The notes beneath the pieces were generated by a model. That model ran no database searches. It had not been told where the DNA came from and saw only the letters and a list, made by a program, of their open reading frames with translations. Positions 45,548-56,145 of a stretch of 60,000 nt of DNA are shown here, in pieces. A program made the position numbers and the translations under genes. The DNA is taken from assembly GCA_030704615.1 (NCBI GenBank), contig CM060731.1, forward strand, positions 27,096,001 through 27,156,000. The letters are read 5' to 3'. The DNA comes from Takakia lepidozioides. Lineage: Eukaryota > Streptophyta > Takakiopsida > Takakiales > Takakiaceae. Position 1 is the first letter of the stretch, and each line of letters begins with the position of its first letter.

Positions 45548-48500
45548 TTGAAGAGGGATAACTATGAGAAAAGATTGGAAGAAATCTTGAAGAAGTATGC
45601 CACAGAGGCTGCAACACATTGGAGGAAGGGTGTATGGTGTGCAAAGTGCCAGAATGAAGGCCATACCACTACAGAATGCCACATGAAGGAGAAACACTGT
45701 ACTATCTGTAAAATGGATAACCATTCTACTGAGAATTGTTACTACAACAGAAGGACAGCTGCAAGAGAACCTAGGCAAGTGAGGGTGCATCAGGTGCAGC
45801 CCCAGCCAAGAAGAAGCAATGATCAGGACCACTATGGTAGGTCTGGTGGTTATAACAATGGCATGGAAGGGAGAGGTAATTCAAGAGGGAATTACCAAGG
45901 AAATTCCAGAGGCAACTATCAGGGTAATCCAAGGGGGAATTACCAGCCCGGGAATCAGGATTATAGAAATAATCCAAGACCAGACCAAGGGCGAGGACCC
46001 AATGGTGAAGAGCTATGTTACTATTGTAATCAGCCAGGACATCGCAAGGCAGCCTGTTCATTCTGGATAAGACACCAGAATGAGATGAGAGCTCCTGTGA
46101 ATGAGGGCCCAGTGGTGGCAGCTCACATGGTTAGGCCATGTGTTGTACCAGAAGTAAGTACAATGATAGTAACAAGAAGTAAAGCCAAACTAATACCTCC
46201 AGTAGAAGAGGAAGAAGATGAGACTGGAAGTGGCAATGATATGCCTGAAGATGAAGAGACTTGGAAGGATGAGAAGGAACTGCACAAGGAAGTGGCAGAT
46301 ACTATAAGGGAAATGCAAAAGAGTACGGATATTCCTGTGGCAGATTCCTCTGATTCGGATGGAGAAAAAGAGGGGAGTGAGGAAGAAAGGAAAAAAGAAG
46401 ATGCAGACATGCAAAGTAATGAAGAGACTTTGGCTGAAGTAATATGTCAGACCAAAGCAGAAATTACCATTGGACAGCTATTAGCTGTGGCACCTTATTG
46501 TAGGCACAGGCTGTATCAGGCAATCAATCGAATTGCCCAAGAGACAGGAAACACAGACCTGAACAGCAAGGTGACCAGTTATAATGTGAAGCCGGAAGGG
46601 CGAGAACCAGTCATGGACTTTGATGATTCTATGCCAGTAATCCAATTGAGAATTGGAAGCACAGAACTAACTGATGTACTGATAGATGGTGGTTCTGGAG
46701 TAAATATCATGACAGACCAATTAAGGAAGAAGCTTGGTCTAAGTAACATGAAACCAGCCCCATTTACAGTAACAATGGCAGATCAAAGAAGTGTACAGCC
46801 ATTGGGATTAATAAGAGGAGTTAAGATACAGATACAGAAAATGATCTTTATGATCACAGTAACTGTATTAAAAATGGATGAAGTCATGGAGGCTTACTCC
46901 TTATTATTGGGACGTCCGTGGCTGAAACAGGCAAGGGTATTCCATGACTGGAATTCTCAGTTACTAACTGTGCATAATGGGATGCACGAGATACAAATTA
47001 CCACAAAGAAATCTAGTAGATTACCTGCTACAAGAAGACCTCGAGGAGTCAGAGAGTATGACTGGAAGGGAGGACTGGATGAGGAGCAGGAAGCTACCCT
47101 ATTTGCTGCACACCCAGAATGGGAGCAGGTTGCAGAGATGCGGCTGGAAAGCCTAAGTTGTTTGAGAGGTATCTGCTGTGGTGTAGTGACAGCAACACCA
47201 ACTGAAGAAGAAACCAGCATTTACCCATCACATTTCTATGAAGAAAGAGAAGGAGAAATAGAAATCCTAGAAGAACCAGCCACTGTGAGCTTACAGGATG
47301 AAGTGGTGACTGGTTGGACAATCACAGCTGATGAGCAGGTGAGAGAAGTAAATGTGGGAACTCAGGAGGAACCGAGGATGGTGAAAGTAGGAGCTGATTT
47401 GGAGCCGGAATTCTTCGAAGAAGCTAAAAGCTTGTTCATCAAATACAGAGATGTATTTGCTTGGAGCTATGAGGATCTAAAAGGGATACCACCTGAAGTC
47501 TGTCAGCATAAAATTGAACTGGAACCAGGGTCAGTACCAATCAAGCAGGCGAGGTATAGAATGAATCCCAACTACGCACAGAAGGTTGGAGAAGAGATAA
47601 AGAAGTTGGCTGAGGCTAAGTTTATATACCCAATAGAGTATACAACTTGGTTGTCACCCATTGTTATAGTTCCCAAGAAGAATGGCAAACTAAGAGTATG
47701 TGTGAACTATAAGAAGCTGAATGCTTGTACGAAGAAAGATCCTTTCCCTTTGCCATTCACAGAAGCAGTATTAGACACTGTGGCAGGCCATGAGATGTAC
47801 TCATTCATGGATGGCTTCAGTGGTTATAATCAAGTGCAAGTGGCAGAAGAAGACCAAGGGAAAACAGCTTTCATCACAGACTGGGGGGCTTATGCATACA
47901 AAGTCATGCCCTTTGGACTTTGTAATGCACCAGCGACCTTTCAGAGAGTGATAAGTGAATCTTTTCAAGAGTATCTGGATGATTTCATGCAGGTGTTTTT
48001 GGATGATTTCAGTGTGTACAGCTCTAAGAATGAGCACTTGCATAAATTGGAGTTATGCCTGGCCAGATGCAGGATGAGAGGTCTGGGCTTGAACCCAGAG
48101 AAGTGTACTTTCTGTGTGAACTCAGGGGTGCTTCTGGGACACATTGTGTGTAAGAAGGGACTCCTTGTGGATCCCAGGAAGACAGAGTCCATTAAAGCCT
48201 CTCCACCACCAGTGAATGTTAAGAGTTTAAGGAGATTCCTTGGGCAAACCAGTTATTACAGAAGATTTGTCAAAAGGTATGCACAAATAGCAGCACCATT
48301 GAGCAAGCTTCTGAAGAAAGATGCAGTGTTTGCATGGACAGCTGAATGTCAACAGGCGTTTGAGGAACTTACACTGTCAGTAACAACTACACCTGTGCTG
48401 ATTAACCCTCACTGGCATGTAGTATTTCATGTTCACTGCGATGCATCAGGAGAAGCGTTGGGAGCGGTGTTAGCCCAGAATGTTACAGGGAATATAGATT

Positions 48501-49342
48501 CACCTGTGTACTATGCTAGCCGGTTGATGAACAGTGCTGAGAGGAACTATAGCACAACGGAAAGAGAAGCATTGGCAATGATCTATGCAGTGAAGAAATT
48601 CAGGCATTACCTATTGGGAAGAAAGTTTATGTTTTATGTGGATCACCAGGCTCTGATATATCTGGTGAACAAACCTTTGATAAGTGGAAGGATAGCGAGG
48701 TGGTTAATAATCTTGCATGAGTTTGAGTTCGAGGTTATTTACAAGCCTGGCCGTTTGCATCTTGTGGCAGATCATTTGTCACGACTAACAACAGGAGAGG
48801 CCGCCACAGGAGTGGACGATCAGTTACCTGATGCGAGTTTATTTGTAATGGAGGTGCAAGGAAGTGCAGATGAATGGTTAGATTGGCAGTGGCCAATCAG
48901 ATACTACCTTGCTCATGGTCAGTGCCCACCTAGTTATGGTAAGGAGCAGAGGAAGAGAATTGCTATCAGAGCTTTACCTTATACTATGGTAGGAAGCAGA
49001 ATGTATAAGTTAGGACCTGATGGAGTACTAAAACGATGCTTGTACCACCATGAAGTAAATAAAGTCTTGGAGGAAGTTCATAAAGGAGTGGCTGGAGGTC
49101 ATTTTGGAGAAGAGACTACCAGTAGAAAGATACTACTCGCAGGATACTGGTGGCCTACTTTGTTCAAAGATGTACATGAGTATTGTCAGAAGTGTGATGA
49201 ATGTCAGAGGCTAGGACCTTTGCAGAGATCTGGAAGAATGGCCTTGCATCCTACAATGCCTACGGAACCATTTCAGAAATGGGGACTAGACTTTGTTGGA
49301 CCAATTAATCCACCATCCAAGAATACACAAACAGGTACATAA
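45548..49342 (+). CDS. Tat-like nucleocapsid, protease, RT, RNase H and integrase N-terminus
   Basis: The 1264-residue frame holds in order: knuckles CAKCQNEGHTTTEC, CTICKMDNHSTENC and CYYCNQPGHRKAAC; an Asn/Arg/Gly-rich segment between the second and third; the protease site VLIDGGSGVNIM; RT with KLRVCVNYKKLNACTKKDPF, SFMDGFSGYNQVQV, MPFGLCNAPATFQ and catalytic VFLDDFSVY; RNase H with FHVHCDASGEALGAVLAQ, TEREALAMIYAVKKF and LVADHLSRL; and the integrase zinc domain (HKGVAGGHFGEETT, CQKCDEC) with the first catalytic Asp in GLDFVGPI. The frame stops at 49340, where a one-base shift near 49335 leads into the rest of integrase (RYIITATDYTTKWVEA). Catalytic residues are intact. Confidence 0.92.
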   Translation: MKRDNYEKRLEEILKKYATEAATHWRKGVWCAKCQNEGHTTTECHMKEKHCTICKMDNHSTENCYYNRRTAAREPRQVRVHQVQPQPRRSNDQDHYGRSGGYNNGMEGRGNSRGNYQGNSRGNYQGNPRGNYQPGNQDYRNNPRPDQGRGPNGEELCYYCNQPGHRKAACSFWIRHQNEMRAPVNEGPVVAAHMVRPCVVPEVSTMIVTRSKAKLIPPVEEEEDETGSGNDMPEDEETWKDEKELHKEVADTIREMQKSTDIPVADSSDSDGEKEGSEEERKKEDADMQSNEETLAEVICQTKAEITIGQLLAVAPYCRHRLYQAINRIAQETGNTDLNSKVTSYNVKPEGREPVMDFDDSMPVIQLRIGSTELTDVLIDGGSGVNIMTDQLRKKLGLSNMKPAPFTVTMADQRSVQPLGLIRGVKIQIQKMIFMITVTVLKMDEVMEAYSLLLGRPWLKQARVFHDWNSQLLTVHNGMHEIQITTKKSSRLPATRRPRGVREYDWKGGLDEEQEATLFAAHPEWEQVAEMRLESLSCLRGICCGVVTATPTEEETSIYPSHFYEEREGEIEILEEPATVSLQDEVVTGWTITADEQVREVNVGTQEEPRMVKVGADLEPEFFEEAKSLFIKYRDVFAWSYEDLKGIPPEVCQHKIELEPGSVPIKQARYRMNPNYAQKVGEEIKKLAEAKFIYPIEYTTWLSPIVIVPKKNGKLRVCVNYKKLNACTKKDPFPLPFTEAVLDTVAGHEMYSFMDGFSGYNQVQVAEEDQGKTAFITDWGAYAYKVMPFGLCNAPATFQRVISESFQEYLDDFMQVFLDDFSVYSSKNEHLHKLELCLARCRMRGLGLNPEKCTFCVNSGVLLGHIVCKKGLLVDPRKTESIKASPPPVNVKSLRRFLGQTSYYRRFVKRYAQIAAPLSKLLKKDAVFAWTAECQQAFEELTLSVTTTPVLINPHWHVVFHVHCDASGEALGAVLAQNVTGNIDSPVYYASRLMNSAERNYSTTEREALAMIYAVKKFRHYLLGRKFMFYVDHQALIYLVNKPLISGRIARWLIILHEFEFEVIYKPGRLHLVADHLSRLTTGEAATGVDDQLPDASLFVMEVQGSADEWLDWQWPIRYYLAHGQCPPSYGKEQRKRIAIRALPYTMVGSRMYKLGPDGVLKRCLYHHEVNKVLEEVHKGVAGGHFGEETTSRKILLAGYWWPTLFKDVHEYCQKCDECQRLGPLQRSGRMALHPTMPTEPFQKWGLDFVGPINPPSKNTQTGT

Positions 49343-50322
49343 TTACAGCCACTGATTATACTACAAAGTGGGTGGAAGCTAAAGCTTTGAGGGACAACAC
49401 AGCCAAGTCCACAGCAAGGTTCCTGTACGAGAACATACTTACACGATTTGGATGTCCCTTAGAATTTATCAGTGATCAAGGAAGTCACTTCATGAATGAG
49501 ACCATTGAGTTATTGACTAAAGAGTTTATGATTGTGCATAGAAAGAGTACAACATATTACCCACAGGGTAATGGACAGGCAGAGGCTACCAACAAAATAC
49601 TATGTACTATCTTGGCTAAGATAGTCAATGCAAACAGAACGGATTGGGATACAAAGCTGCTGACAGCTTTATGGTCATACAGGACTTCGTATAAAGTCAC
49701 CACAAAGTATACACCATTCCAATTAGTTTATGGTATGGAAGCCTTACTTCCAGTGGAATTCCTGTTACCTACCATGAGAACGGAGTGGGGAAAAAGAATG
49801 GAATTGCAAGACTCCATCAAGGTCAGGAAACATGAATTATACCATGTGGAAGAAGTACGTGCTGATGCAGCTGATAATATGACCAGAATTCAGATGAAGC
49901 GAAAGGAACAGTTTGATGAAGGCAAATTAAAGACTTTTAAGACGGGGGATTTGGTTCTATGGTTGCAGAAGAAAGGAAAGATTCAAGCTTCTAAGCTTAA
50001 ATCACCATGGAAAGGACCTTATGTCATACAAAAGATGTATGATAACAACACAGCCATGTTACAAACCATTAACAAAGAAATGCTGGGAAGAGTCAATGCA
50101 AATAAGTTGAAGGGGTACAGTGGTATCCATGACAAACCCCTGCAGCATGATTTGCATGTTGAACCGCAAGAGCAGTCACGGGCTGCACCAGTGTTACGAA
50201 CGGAGTATGGAACACTTGTCGCTAGGCCCAGTATATATGACCGGGGTGGGCAAAACAAACGTGACACAGCCTATCACAGCCCATCACGGCGTGATACAGC
50301 CTATCACAGCATCACGGCGTGA
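49337..50322 (+). CDS. Tat-like integrase core and C-terminus
   Basis: It continues the integrase after the shift: ATDYTTKWVEAKAL, LEFISDQGSHFMNE (second Asp), YYPQGNGQAEATNK (Glu), LWSYRTSYKVTTKYTPFQLV, and the C-terminal FKTGDLVLWLQKKGK and KSPWKGPYVIQKMYDNNTAM. The coding match ends about 50190; the last 45 codons run into the tandem array and are probably not meaningful. Confidence 0.88.
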
Positions 50323-50800
50323 CACAGCCTATCACAGCCCACACGGCGTGACACAGCCTATCACAGCCCACAAGGCGCACACAGCCTATCACAGCCCAGG
50401 CGTGACACAGCCTATCACAGCCAGCACGCAACACATATCACAGCCCATCACGCGTGACACAGCCTATCACAGCCCAACACGGCGTGACACAGCCTATCAC
50501 AGCCCACACGGCGTGACACAGCCTATCACAGCCCAGCAAGGCGCACACAGCCTATCACAGCCAACACGTGACACAGCCTATCACAGCACAGCGCAACACA
50601 GCCTATCACAGCCCATCACGGCGTGACACAGCCTATCACAGCATCACAGTGACACAGCCTATCACAGCGTACACACAGCCTATCACAACCTACCGCAGCG
50701 TGTCACAGCCTATCACAGCTTACCACAGCAACACCTATCACAGCGTAACACAGTATGACAGCCTGTCACAGCTCAACACAGCCTACTAAAGTTACACGAT
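50262..50800 (+). repeat. Tandem array of CACAGCCTATCACAGCCC units
   Basis: About 540 bp of irregular units of 20-40 bp combining GACACAGCCTATCACAGCC with CACGGCGT or AAGGCGCA spacers, degrading toward the right. It lies between integrase and the extra coding region. It shares TCACAGCC with the LTR arrays of the same element and with the host element array at 41420-42270. Confidence 0.85.
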
Positions 50801-52440
50801 CCATAGAATCAGTGACAAGTGGACACATAAAAACTTCAGGAAAATGGCTGAAGGAAGAAGAAACGGAAATTAATTTAAAAATAGACACGTGGAGGTCAGG
50901 GTGCGACACACAGCAGAGAATGAAGTGCAAGGACAGGTGTCAAAAAGAAAGAGGACAAGAACGGCCGTCAAAAGGGATGAAAGGCGGGCCCATTAATGAA
51001 TACGGAAAAAGGGAAACAGAACGAACGGCAAGTACAGAAAAACTGAATTCATGTCGCATGTGTGATCCTAGTGGACTATCCAACAGGGAAAGTCCACTAA
51101 AGAAGATAAAAGTTAAAATCCAGTCACAGCGGATACAGCCAATAGAAAACCAGAGAAATGATCAAGAAAATGGAGGGAAATTAAGCGCAAGAGGCGGCGT
51201 CGTTCTGAGTAACGGGCGTCTCGACAGGACAGGCCATAAATGCTATAACTTGGAAACTATGGAGGAACTAACAGACTATACGCTCGCAATATTACTTACG
51301 CAATGGCAGAGACACGAAACGAAAGAGCAGAGCTTTTCTCTTGAACAATGCTTGCAAGCCCCGCAGGCTTACAAGAGATTACCCATAGCTTTCTGCGGCA
51401 ACCATACGTTTCTGCTTTGTGCACTACAGGCATTCCTGCAGTTGTTACAGCCAAAGCAGTTCTGTGAGTCTAAGATGAAGAGAGTGAGAGGAATGGAGGA
51501 AATCAGGGTGAAGAGCACCACAATTCTGCAGAAACAAACGATGGCTACCCCACAGGCGATAAAGATACTGAAGGAGCTGAGATTGGAAGGATTGCAAAGC
51601 ATGGATTGGACACTACACCATAGACAGTACATGTTACAATTTTTGCAGAACTTTGAGCCAAAGACAGGAACAACAACGGTGAAGGGAGTTGAATTAATGA
51701 TTACTCCCCTATACCTCCAGCAATTGTTTCGATTGCCAGCAGGTCATGTGTATGTGGAGGAACACAGAGAACTGCAAATAGGGGATTTATTCCAAGAAGG
51801 GAGTTTCTTTAAAACTCAGGGTTATGCTTGTACCAAAGCTGTGTACCCAGGGTTAAAAGACATAGGCCAAGTATTGAACGTTCTGATTGCCCTGAAACAG
51901 AACCAACAATATTTGAGCAGATCCTTCACAGAGGAAATCCTCAAAGGCTTGAAGGGACAAGAGGTACCATGGGCGGACATAATGTACAACGCACTGGTAG
52001 AGGAGATGAAAAGATTACAAGGTACTACCGCAAAATCTCCTATCATAGTGTCTGGCCCAATCATTGCTCAAATAATCCTTAGTTCTGGCATACTTAATGC
52101 ACAAGAAAGGAAGGAAATGGGAGTGTTTGAGCCAGAAACAACTGCAATGGAAGAGCAAGGCTCTTCACACAGTGAGGGTGGACTAGCAGCACAACCCGAG
52201 ACTAAGAGGCAGAGAAGGGGAAAGACTGTAGTGGCGGATCCACTGGCTTCACGGATTCCGCATGATAATGTTTCCCAAGCTCATGACCAGGAGGGGCACA
52301 GCAGCACAAAAGAATGTTATTACTGGAAGCAGGACCTTCAGAGAGGGAGGAAGAAGTTACTTCTGCATCACAACCAACACAGCCACTTGAACGACTTGTC
52401 ACAAGGTCACAAGTTATCCATGCAGCTCAACCCGAAATAA
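50755..52440 (+). CDS. Extra coding region after integrase, part 1
   Basis: The frame opens in the array. Credible protein begins about 51258 at MEELTDYTLAILLTQ, followed by PLYLQQLFRLPAGHVYVEEH, VPWADIMYNALVEEMKRL and GPIIAQIILSSGIL. The segment resembles, by eye, the plant-specific retrotransposon-associated domain often named putative plant transposon protein; I cannot confirm this. After 52300 the frame turns basic and low complexity. The next frame (52314-52598) carries on with REEEVTSASQPTQPL, so a one-base shift lies near 52300. Confidence 0.55.
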   Translation: MTACHSSTQPTKVTRSIESVTSGHIKTSGKWLKEEETEINLKIDTWRSGCDTQQRMKCKDRCQKERGQERPSKGMKGGPINEYGKRETERTASTEKLNSCRMCDPSGLSNRESPLKKIKVKIQSQRIQPIENQRNDQENGGKLSARGGVVLSNGRLDRTGHKCYNLETMEELTDYTLAILLTQWQRHETKEQSFSLEQCLQAPQAYKRLPIAFCGNHTFLLCALQAFLQLLQPKQFCESKMKRVRGMEEIRVKSTTILQKQTMATPQAIKILKELRLEGLQSMDWTLHHRQYMLQFLQNFEPKTGTTTVKGVELMITPLYLQQLFRLPAGHVYVEEHRELQIGDLFQEGSFFKTQGYACTKAVYPGLKDIGQVLNVLIALKQNQQYLSRSFTEEILKGLKGQEVPWADIMYNALVEEMKRLQGTTAKSPIIVSGPIIAQIILSSGILNAQERKEMGVFEPETTAMEEQGSSHSEGGLAAQPETKRQRRGKTVVADPLASRIPHDNVSQAHDQEGHSSTKECYYWKQDLQRGRKKLLLHHNQHSHLNDLSQGHKLSMQLNPK

Positions 52441-52598
52441 TAGATTTGGAAAGTGAAGGGATAGATATTCCAACTACAGAACAGATAGTGGCGGAAATAG
52501 AGAAAGGGGACCTTCTCTATGAATATTCTGGTCTGGTCAAGCAGACAGAAATCCCAGAGGTGCAACAGTTGCCCAAGAAAATCCTGAGGTACATATAA
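52314..52598 (+). CDS. Extra coding region, part 2 (linker)
   Basis: Acidic linker with IIDLESEGIDIPTTEQIVAE. It connects part 1 to part 3 by frameshifts near 52300 and 52560, so the three frames were probably one ORF. Confidence 0.5.
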   Translation: MLLLEAGPSEREEEVTSASQPTQPLERLVTRSQVIHAAQPEIIDLESEGIDIPTTEQIVAEIEKGDLLYEYSGLVKQTEIPEVQQLPKKILRYI

Positions 52599-54280
52599 TG
52601 CACACACCTGTGTCGGAGGTACCACAGGCGGAAGGCCATGACACTGTAGCACCGGTCATAAATGAAGTAGTTCAGGAAGAAAATCCGGTGGGACAATGGT
52701 CTGAATGGTTAGTGAGACATCATACTGTTGAAGATCGGGAGGAACAGCAGCAACCTCACCATGATGACCCTCAACAGGCAATGCTGATGAGTTCCATAGG
52801 CAGGACACTTAATTTGTTGGGGACTTATGTCAAAACCCATGTTCCAATTACCCAATTGACAGCCTTGAAAGAAGAACTCAGGAAGGAGTTTGAGGCTCGA
52901 CTTGCCACTGAGTGTGCAAACAAGGTCGATGAAGAGGTCACTCTCAAGATGAAGCAGGACTTGGCCAATACAGAAATGGCTTTGCAATTGGCCAAGCAAC
53001 AATTGATTGAGGCAGGCCTCGCGCAAGACCAGTTGCACGAAGCACATAAGCAACAGCTATACCAAATGCAGGTGCAGCATGAAAGCAAGTTGCAAGAACT
53101 GAATGCACTACATACGGAGTTGCAGACAGTGCATAACAGGATGGCGATACAATGCGCTACATTTACAACTATGCTTGACCAATCAACAAAAGAAATAAAC
53201 AGTCAAGCGGAAAAATGTACGAAGGCAGAAGAAGAGAATGTGGAGCACATGAAGCTCATTGTCGATATGAAGAATACAATCTGTCGCAATGAAGATACTT
53301 TCAAGCAATACAGGCAGATGGAAGCTGAGAATGAGAAATACATCGTGGAGTTGCAACAAACCATCGTGGCCAATAGAAATGAAATCGCGGTCAGTAACAA
53401 GGCTTCGAAAGAAGCCAATAATCTACTTGCTGCCTATGCGCAATTGGTTGAGCCACAGGCGAAGCGCATGAAGGCTTTACAACAGCAGTTGGAATTGTAT
53501 AAGCTAAGAGAGGAGCAAACTCTCAGGGGAACCACAAGCAGCTTGGTGGATAACAGCCTTATGCAGGTCTGGTTAGCACAAGGGCCAGTAGAGGGCAAAA
53601 GCCCACGGAAGCTCACCCAAAGCGAGATGAATGAGCTCAGACTGCAGGTGCAGAACATTGCCACAACTACTATAGACAATGTCTATAGTAGGATAGCAGA
53701 GTTACAAGAGGATGTAGACGGACTCCAGACTCAAGTGGAAGACCTCACTTCAAACATCGACCAAAGAGTCTATATCCCTCAGGAACAGCTAATGGCTTCT
53801 TATTTGCAAGCCAGAACTCTGGCTTTTCAGTCTTCACAGGAGGTGCAGGAGATGCCAATGGTACAGGAACCAGTACCACCACCACCACAACAGGTCAGTG
53901 TACCAGTAGCTGAACCTGTGGTTACTACAACCACACCACAGCCACCACAGCCGGAGGTATGGGGCAATGCAGCTTTTAACCCACCTAAAACTCCAGCTGC
54001 CAGGGAGTACAGTAGGGCTATGATTATGCCCTTCAACCAAATTCCCATCATGTTGGATTTGGCTTGGAAAGAATTTAGTCCTCCGCAGTCATTCGCACAT
54101 TACTACCAAATCATGCGTATCTGGCTGCCAGTGGCAACCAGGACTAAAGTTCTTCCAAACAATCGACATATTGAAGATCATCACTTTGCACAATACTGGC
54201 ACGAGGCAGGTACCATGTTGAGGGAATTGGTTGCTTTCCAGGTTGTACATGGACTCATTTATACCAAGACCAAGGAATAG
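52560..54280 (+). CDS. Extra coding region, part 3 (coiled coil)
   Basis: The protein is about 560 residues from the Met at 52598. A long predicted-looking coiled coil runs from about residue 75 to 310 (heptad-rich LKEELRKEFEARLATE, TEMALQLAKQQLIEAG, MEAENEKYIVELQQTIV), with a second at about 350-400. A Pro/Gln/Val-rich linker (VPPPPQQVSVPVAEP) precedes a C-terminal aromatic region (WLPVATRTKVLPNNRHI). A one-base shift near 54245 leads to part 4. No known enzymatic motif; an envelope-type transmembrane helix was not seen. Confidence 0.55.
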
Positions 54281-55020
54281 CAAGTATTGTCATGGGGTGC
54301 GGGCTATACTACGCTGCTTGTTTCCTGATACGTTACCACATAGAGCAACAAAAGATGCAAGCACGCTTTCAAAGTTACTCCAGTGGAGATCATTGGGTAT
54401 TACCTTCGGTGCCACCTCATATGTACCTATATGACCCAAAAGTTATGATACAAAAGGATTCTCAAATTCGTTCATGGTTTCAAGCAGCCTGCAACAATTT
54501 GTCAACACAGAAATTCGGACTTGATGACATTTTCTATAAGGGACATATCGCATGGAAATACTTGCACGCGGCACCAGTAATTGGTACCCCACTCATCTGG
54601 ACAGACAAGGAGCTCAGTGTCTACACCAATTTTGCTGTTCAACGGTTACACCAGGTTGTAAAATGCAAACTTCCAGACATGGTAGGACAGCATTGTATGC
54701 CCCAGATGATTCCACAAAAAGTTCGAAAATTAAAACACCTGAGAGGCGATGAGGATTCTGATACAACTGTTTCTTCACAAAATTCTTTTGACATGGGAGA
54801 AGACTATGCAATTCAGATGGAAGAGAAGAAACAAAGGGGATCTCCTATGCCGGAAAGATTACCTCGATATCAACCTCCAGAAGGCCTCACTTATCCAGGT
54901 AGTGATCAACCATCTCCATCAACCAGAGACAGACCTCGGGCTCGTACACACAGCCCACCACGAAACTCTCAACGTCAACAAGGTGCTCACTCACAAAGGG
55001 TTGCTACTCGGAAACAGTAA
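54246..55020 (+). CDS. Extra coding region, part 4
   Basis: The frame continues THLYQDQGIASIVMGCG from the end of part 3 into the ORF at 54292 (MGCGLYYAACFLIRYHIEQQ), with WFQAACNNLSTQKFGLDDIF and TNFAVQRLHQVVKCKLPDMV, then a Ser/Pro/Arg-rich tail ending RVATRKQ. No family recognised. It ends 38 bp before the 3' LTR, just ahead of the polypurine tract. Confidence 0.55.
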
Positions 55021-55041
55021 ACCGTGAGGACACGGCTTTTT

Positions 55042-55058
55042 GAGGGGGGAAGGGGTAA
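55042..55058 (+). other. Polypurine tract of the Tat-like element
   Basis: GAGGGGGGAAGGGGTAA directly precedes the TG of the 3' LTR. Confidence 0.9.
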
Positions 55059-56140
55059 TGTTAGAGGACTGTAGGGGACTTAGACACTTATACGGGATCT
55101 GTAGGGTACCCTTAATTTTTGCACAGACTGAGACAAACAGGAACCTTAGGGGTGACAGCAGCGCACTGTAGAGGGGGGTTACATAGCCCACACAGCCGAC
55201 ACAGCAGTCACAGCCCACACAGCCAACACAGCCGTCACAGTCGTCACAACCCACACAGCCAACACAGCCCGTCACAGTCGTCACAGCCCACACAGCCGTC
55301 ACAGCCGTCACAGCCCACACAGCCGACACACCGCCCACAGCCCACACAGCCAACACAGCCCACACAGCCGTCACAGTCGTCACAGCCCACACAGCCCACA
55401 CAGCCCGTCACAGTCGTCACAGCAGACACAGCCCACACAGCCAGTCACAGCCCGGCACAGCCACACAGCCAGTCACAGCCCGACACAGCCAAACACAGCC
55501 AGTCACCGCTTGACACAGCTGTCACGATAATAGGGAACGCAGAGTAGGACAGGGAACGACTGTGGGGAACAACACCAGTGAAGGGAACATGTTAGTTCAC
55601 ATACGACGGTTAGAGAGGGAAACGGTTAGAACCGCGGATAGGAGGATAAAGGGAAGAACGGGGAATAGGAAGGGGATCATTATTCGGGGAGGACTTCGGA
55701 GTCAAGCGGGAGCGGAGATCGGAGAGCACGATGAAGGAGGAAAGAGGATTAGTAGATGCTTGTTAGATGCAAAGCTGTAGGGATATTGTAGAGGAGAATA
55801 GAGACACAATGGCTTCGGCCTAATACCTGATAAATCATAATCTGATACTTATACGATACAATCATACTGTGTAGAGAGATCTGAGTGAAGCTGTGGATTG
55901 AATGGAGGAGTTAAGGAAACCGATAAATTGATGAAGCAAACTGATACTTAATTATCAATGGTAAGGTAGCTAAGATGAATGCGGAAAAGGAAACAAATAG
56001 GAAACACCCCCATGATACACTAGCTGTAGGTCATGACTGATTGTTCTGCGCGGGCTGAGTACTTAGAGATTTCCAACTCTTCTATCTTGGAGTTTCCGCC
56101 TCGGATAGCGAAGGGATGGGTGAGTAAAAGCCGCGCGACA
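55059..56140 (+). repeat. 3' LTR of the Tat-like element
   Basis: 1082 bp, same ends as the 5' LTR. Differences are a few G/A and C/T transitions plus local gain and loss of units in the array at about 55190-55520. Confidence 0.92.
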
Positions 56141-56145
56141 ATCAC

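Larger units (their letters stand above)
42424..56145 (+). mobile_element. Tat/Ogre-like Ty3/Gypsy element, 13.7 kb, complete with target duplication
   Basis: The element is 42429-56140, with LTRs 42429-43511 and 55059-56140 (1083 and 1082 bp, TG...CA). The target duplication ATCAC is perfect (42424-42428 and 56141-56145). The LTR copies differ by a few transitions (near 43075, 43187 and 43226, compared with 55706, 55821 and 55864) and small rearrangements of the CACAGCC array, so it is young. Order: ORF1, gag, protease-RT-RNase H-integrase, tandem array, extra coding region, polypurine tract. An ORF before gag and a long region after integrase resemble the Tat/Ogre lineage. It inserted into the 5' leader of the older minus-strand Gypsy element. 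Confidence 0.93.
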
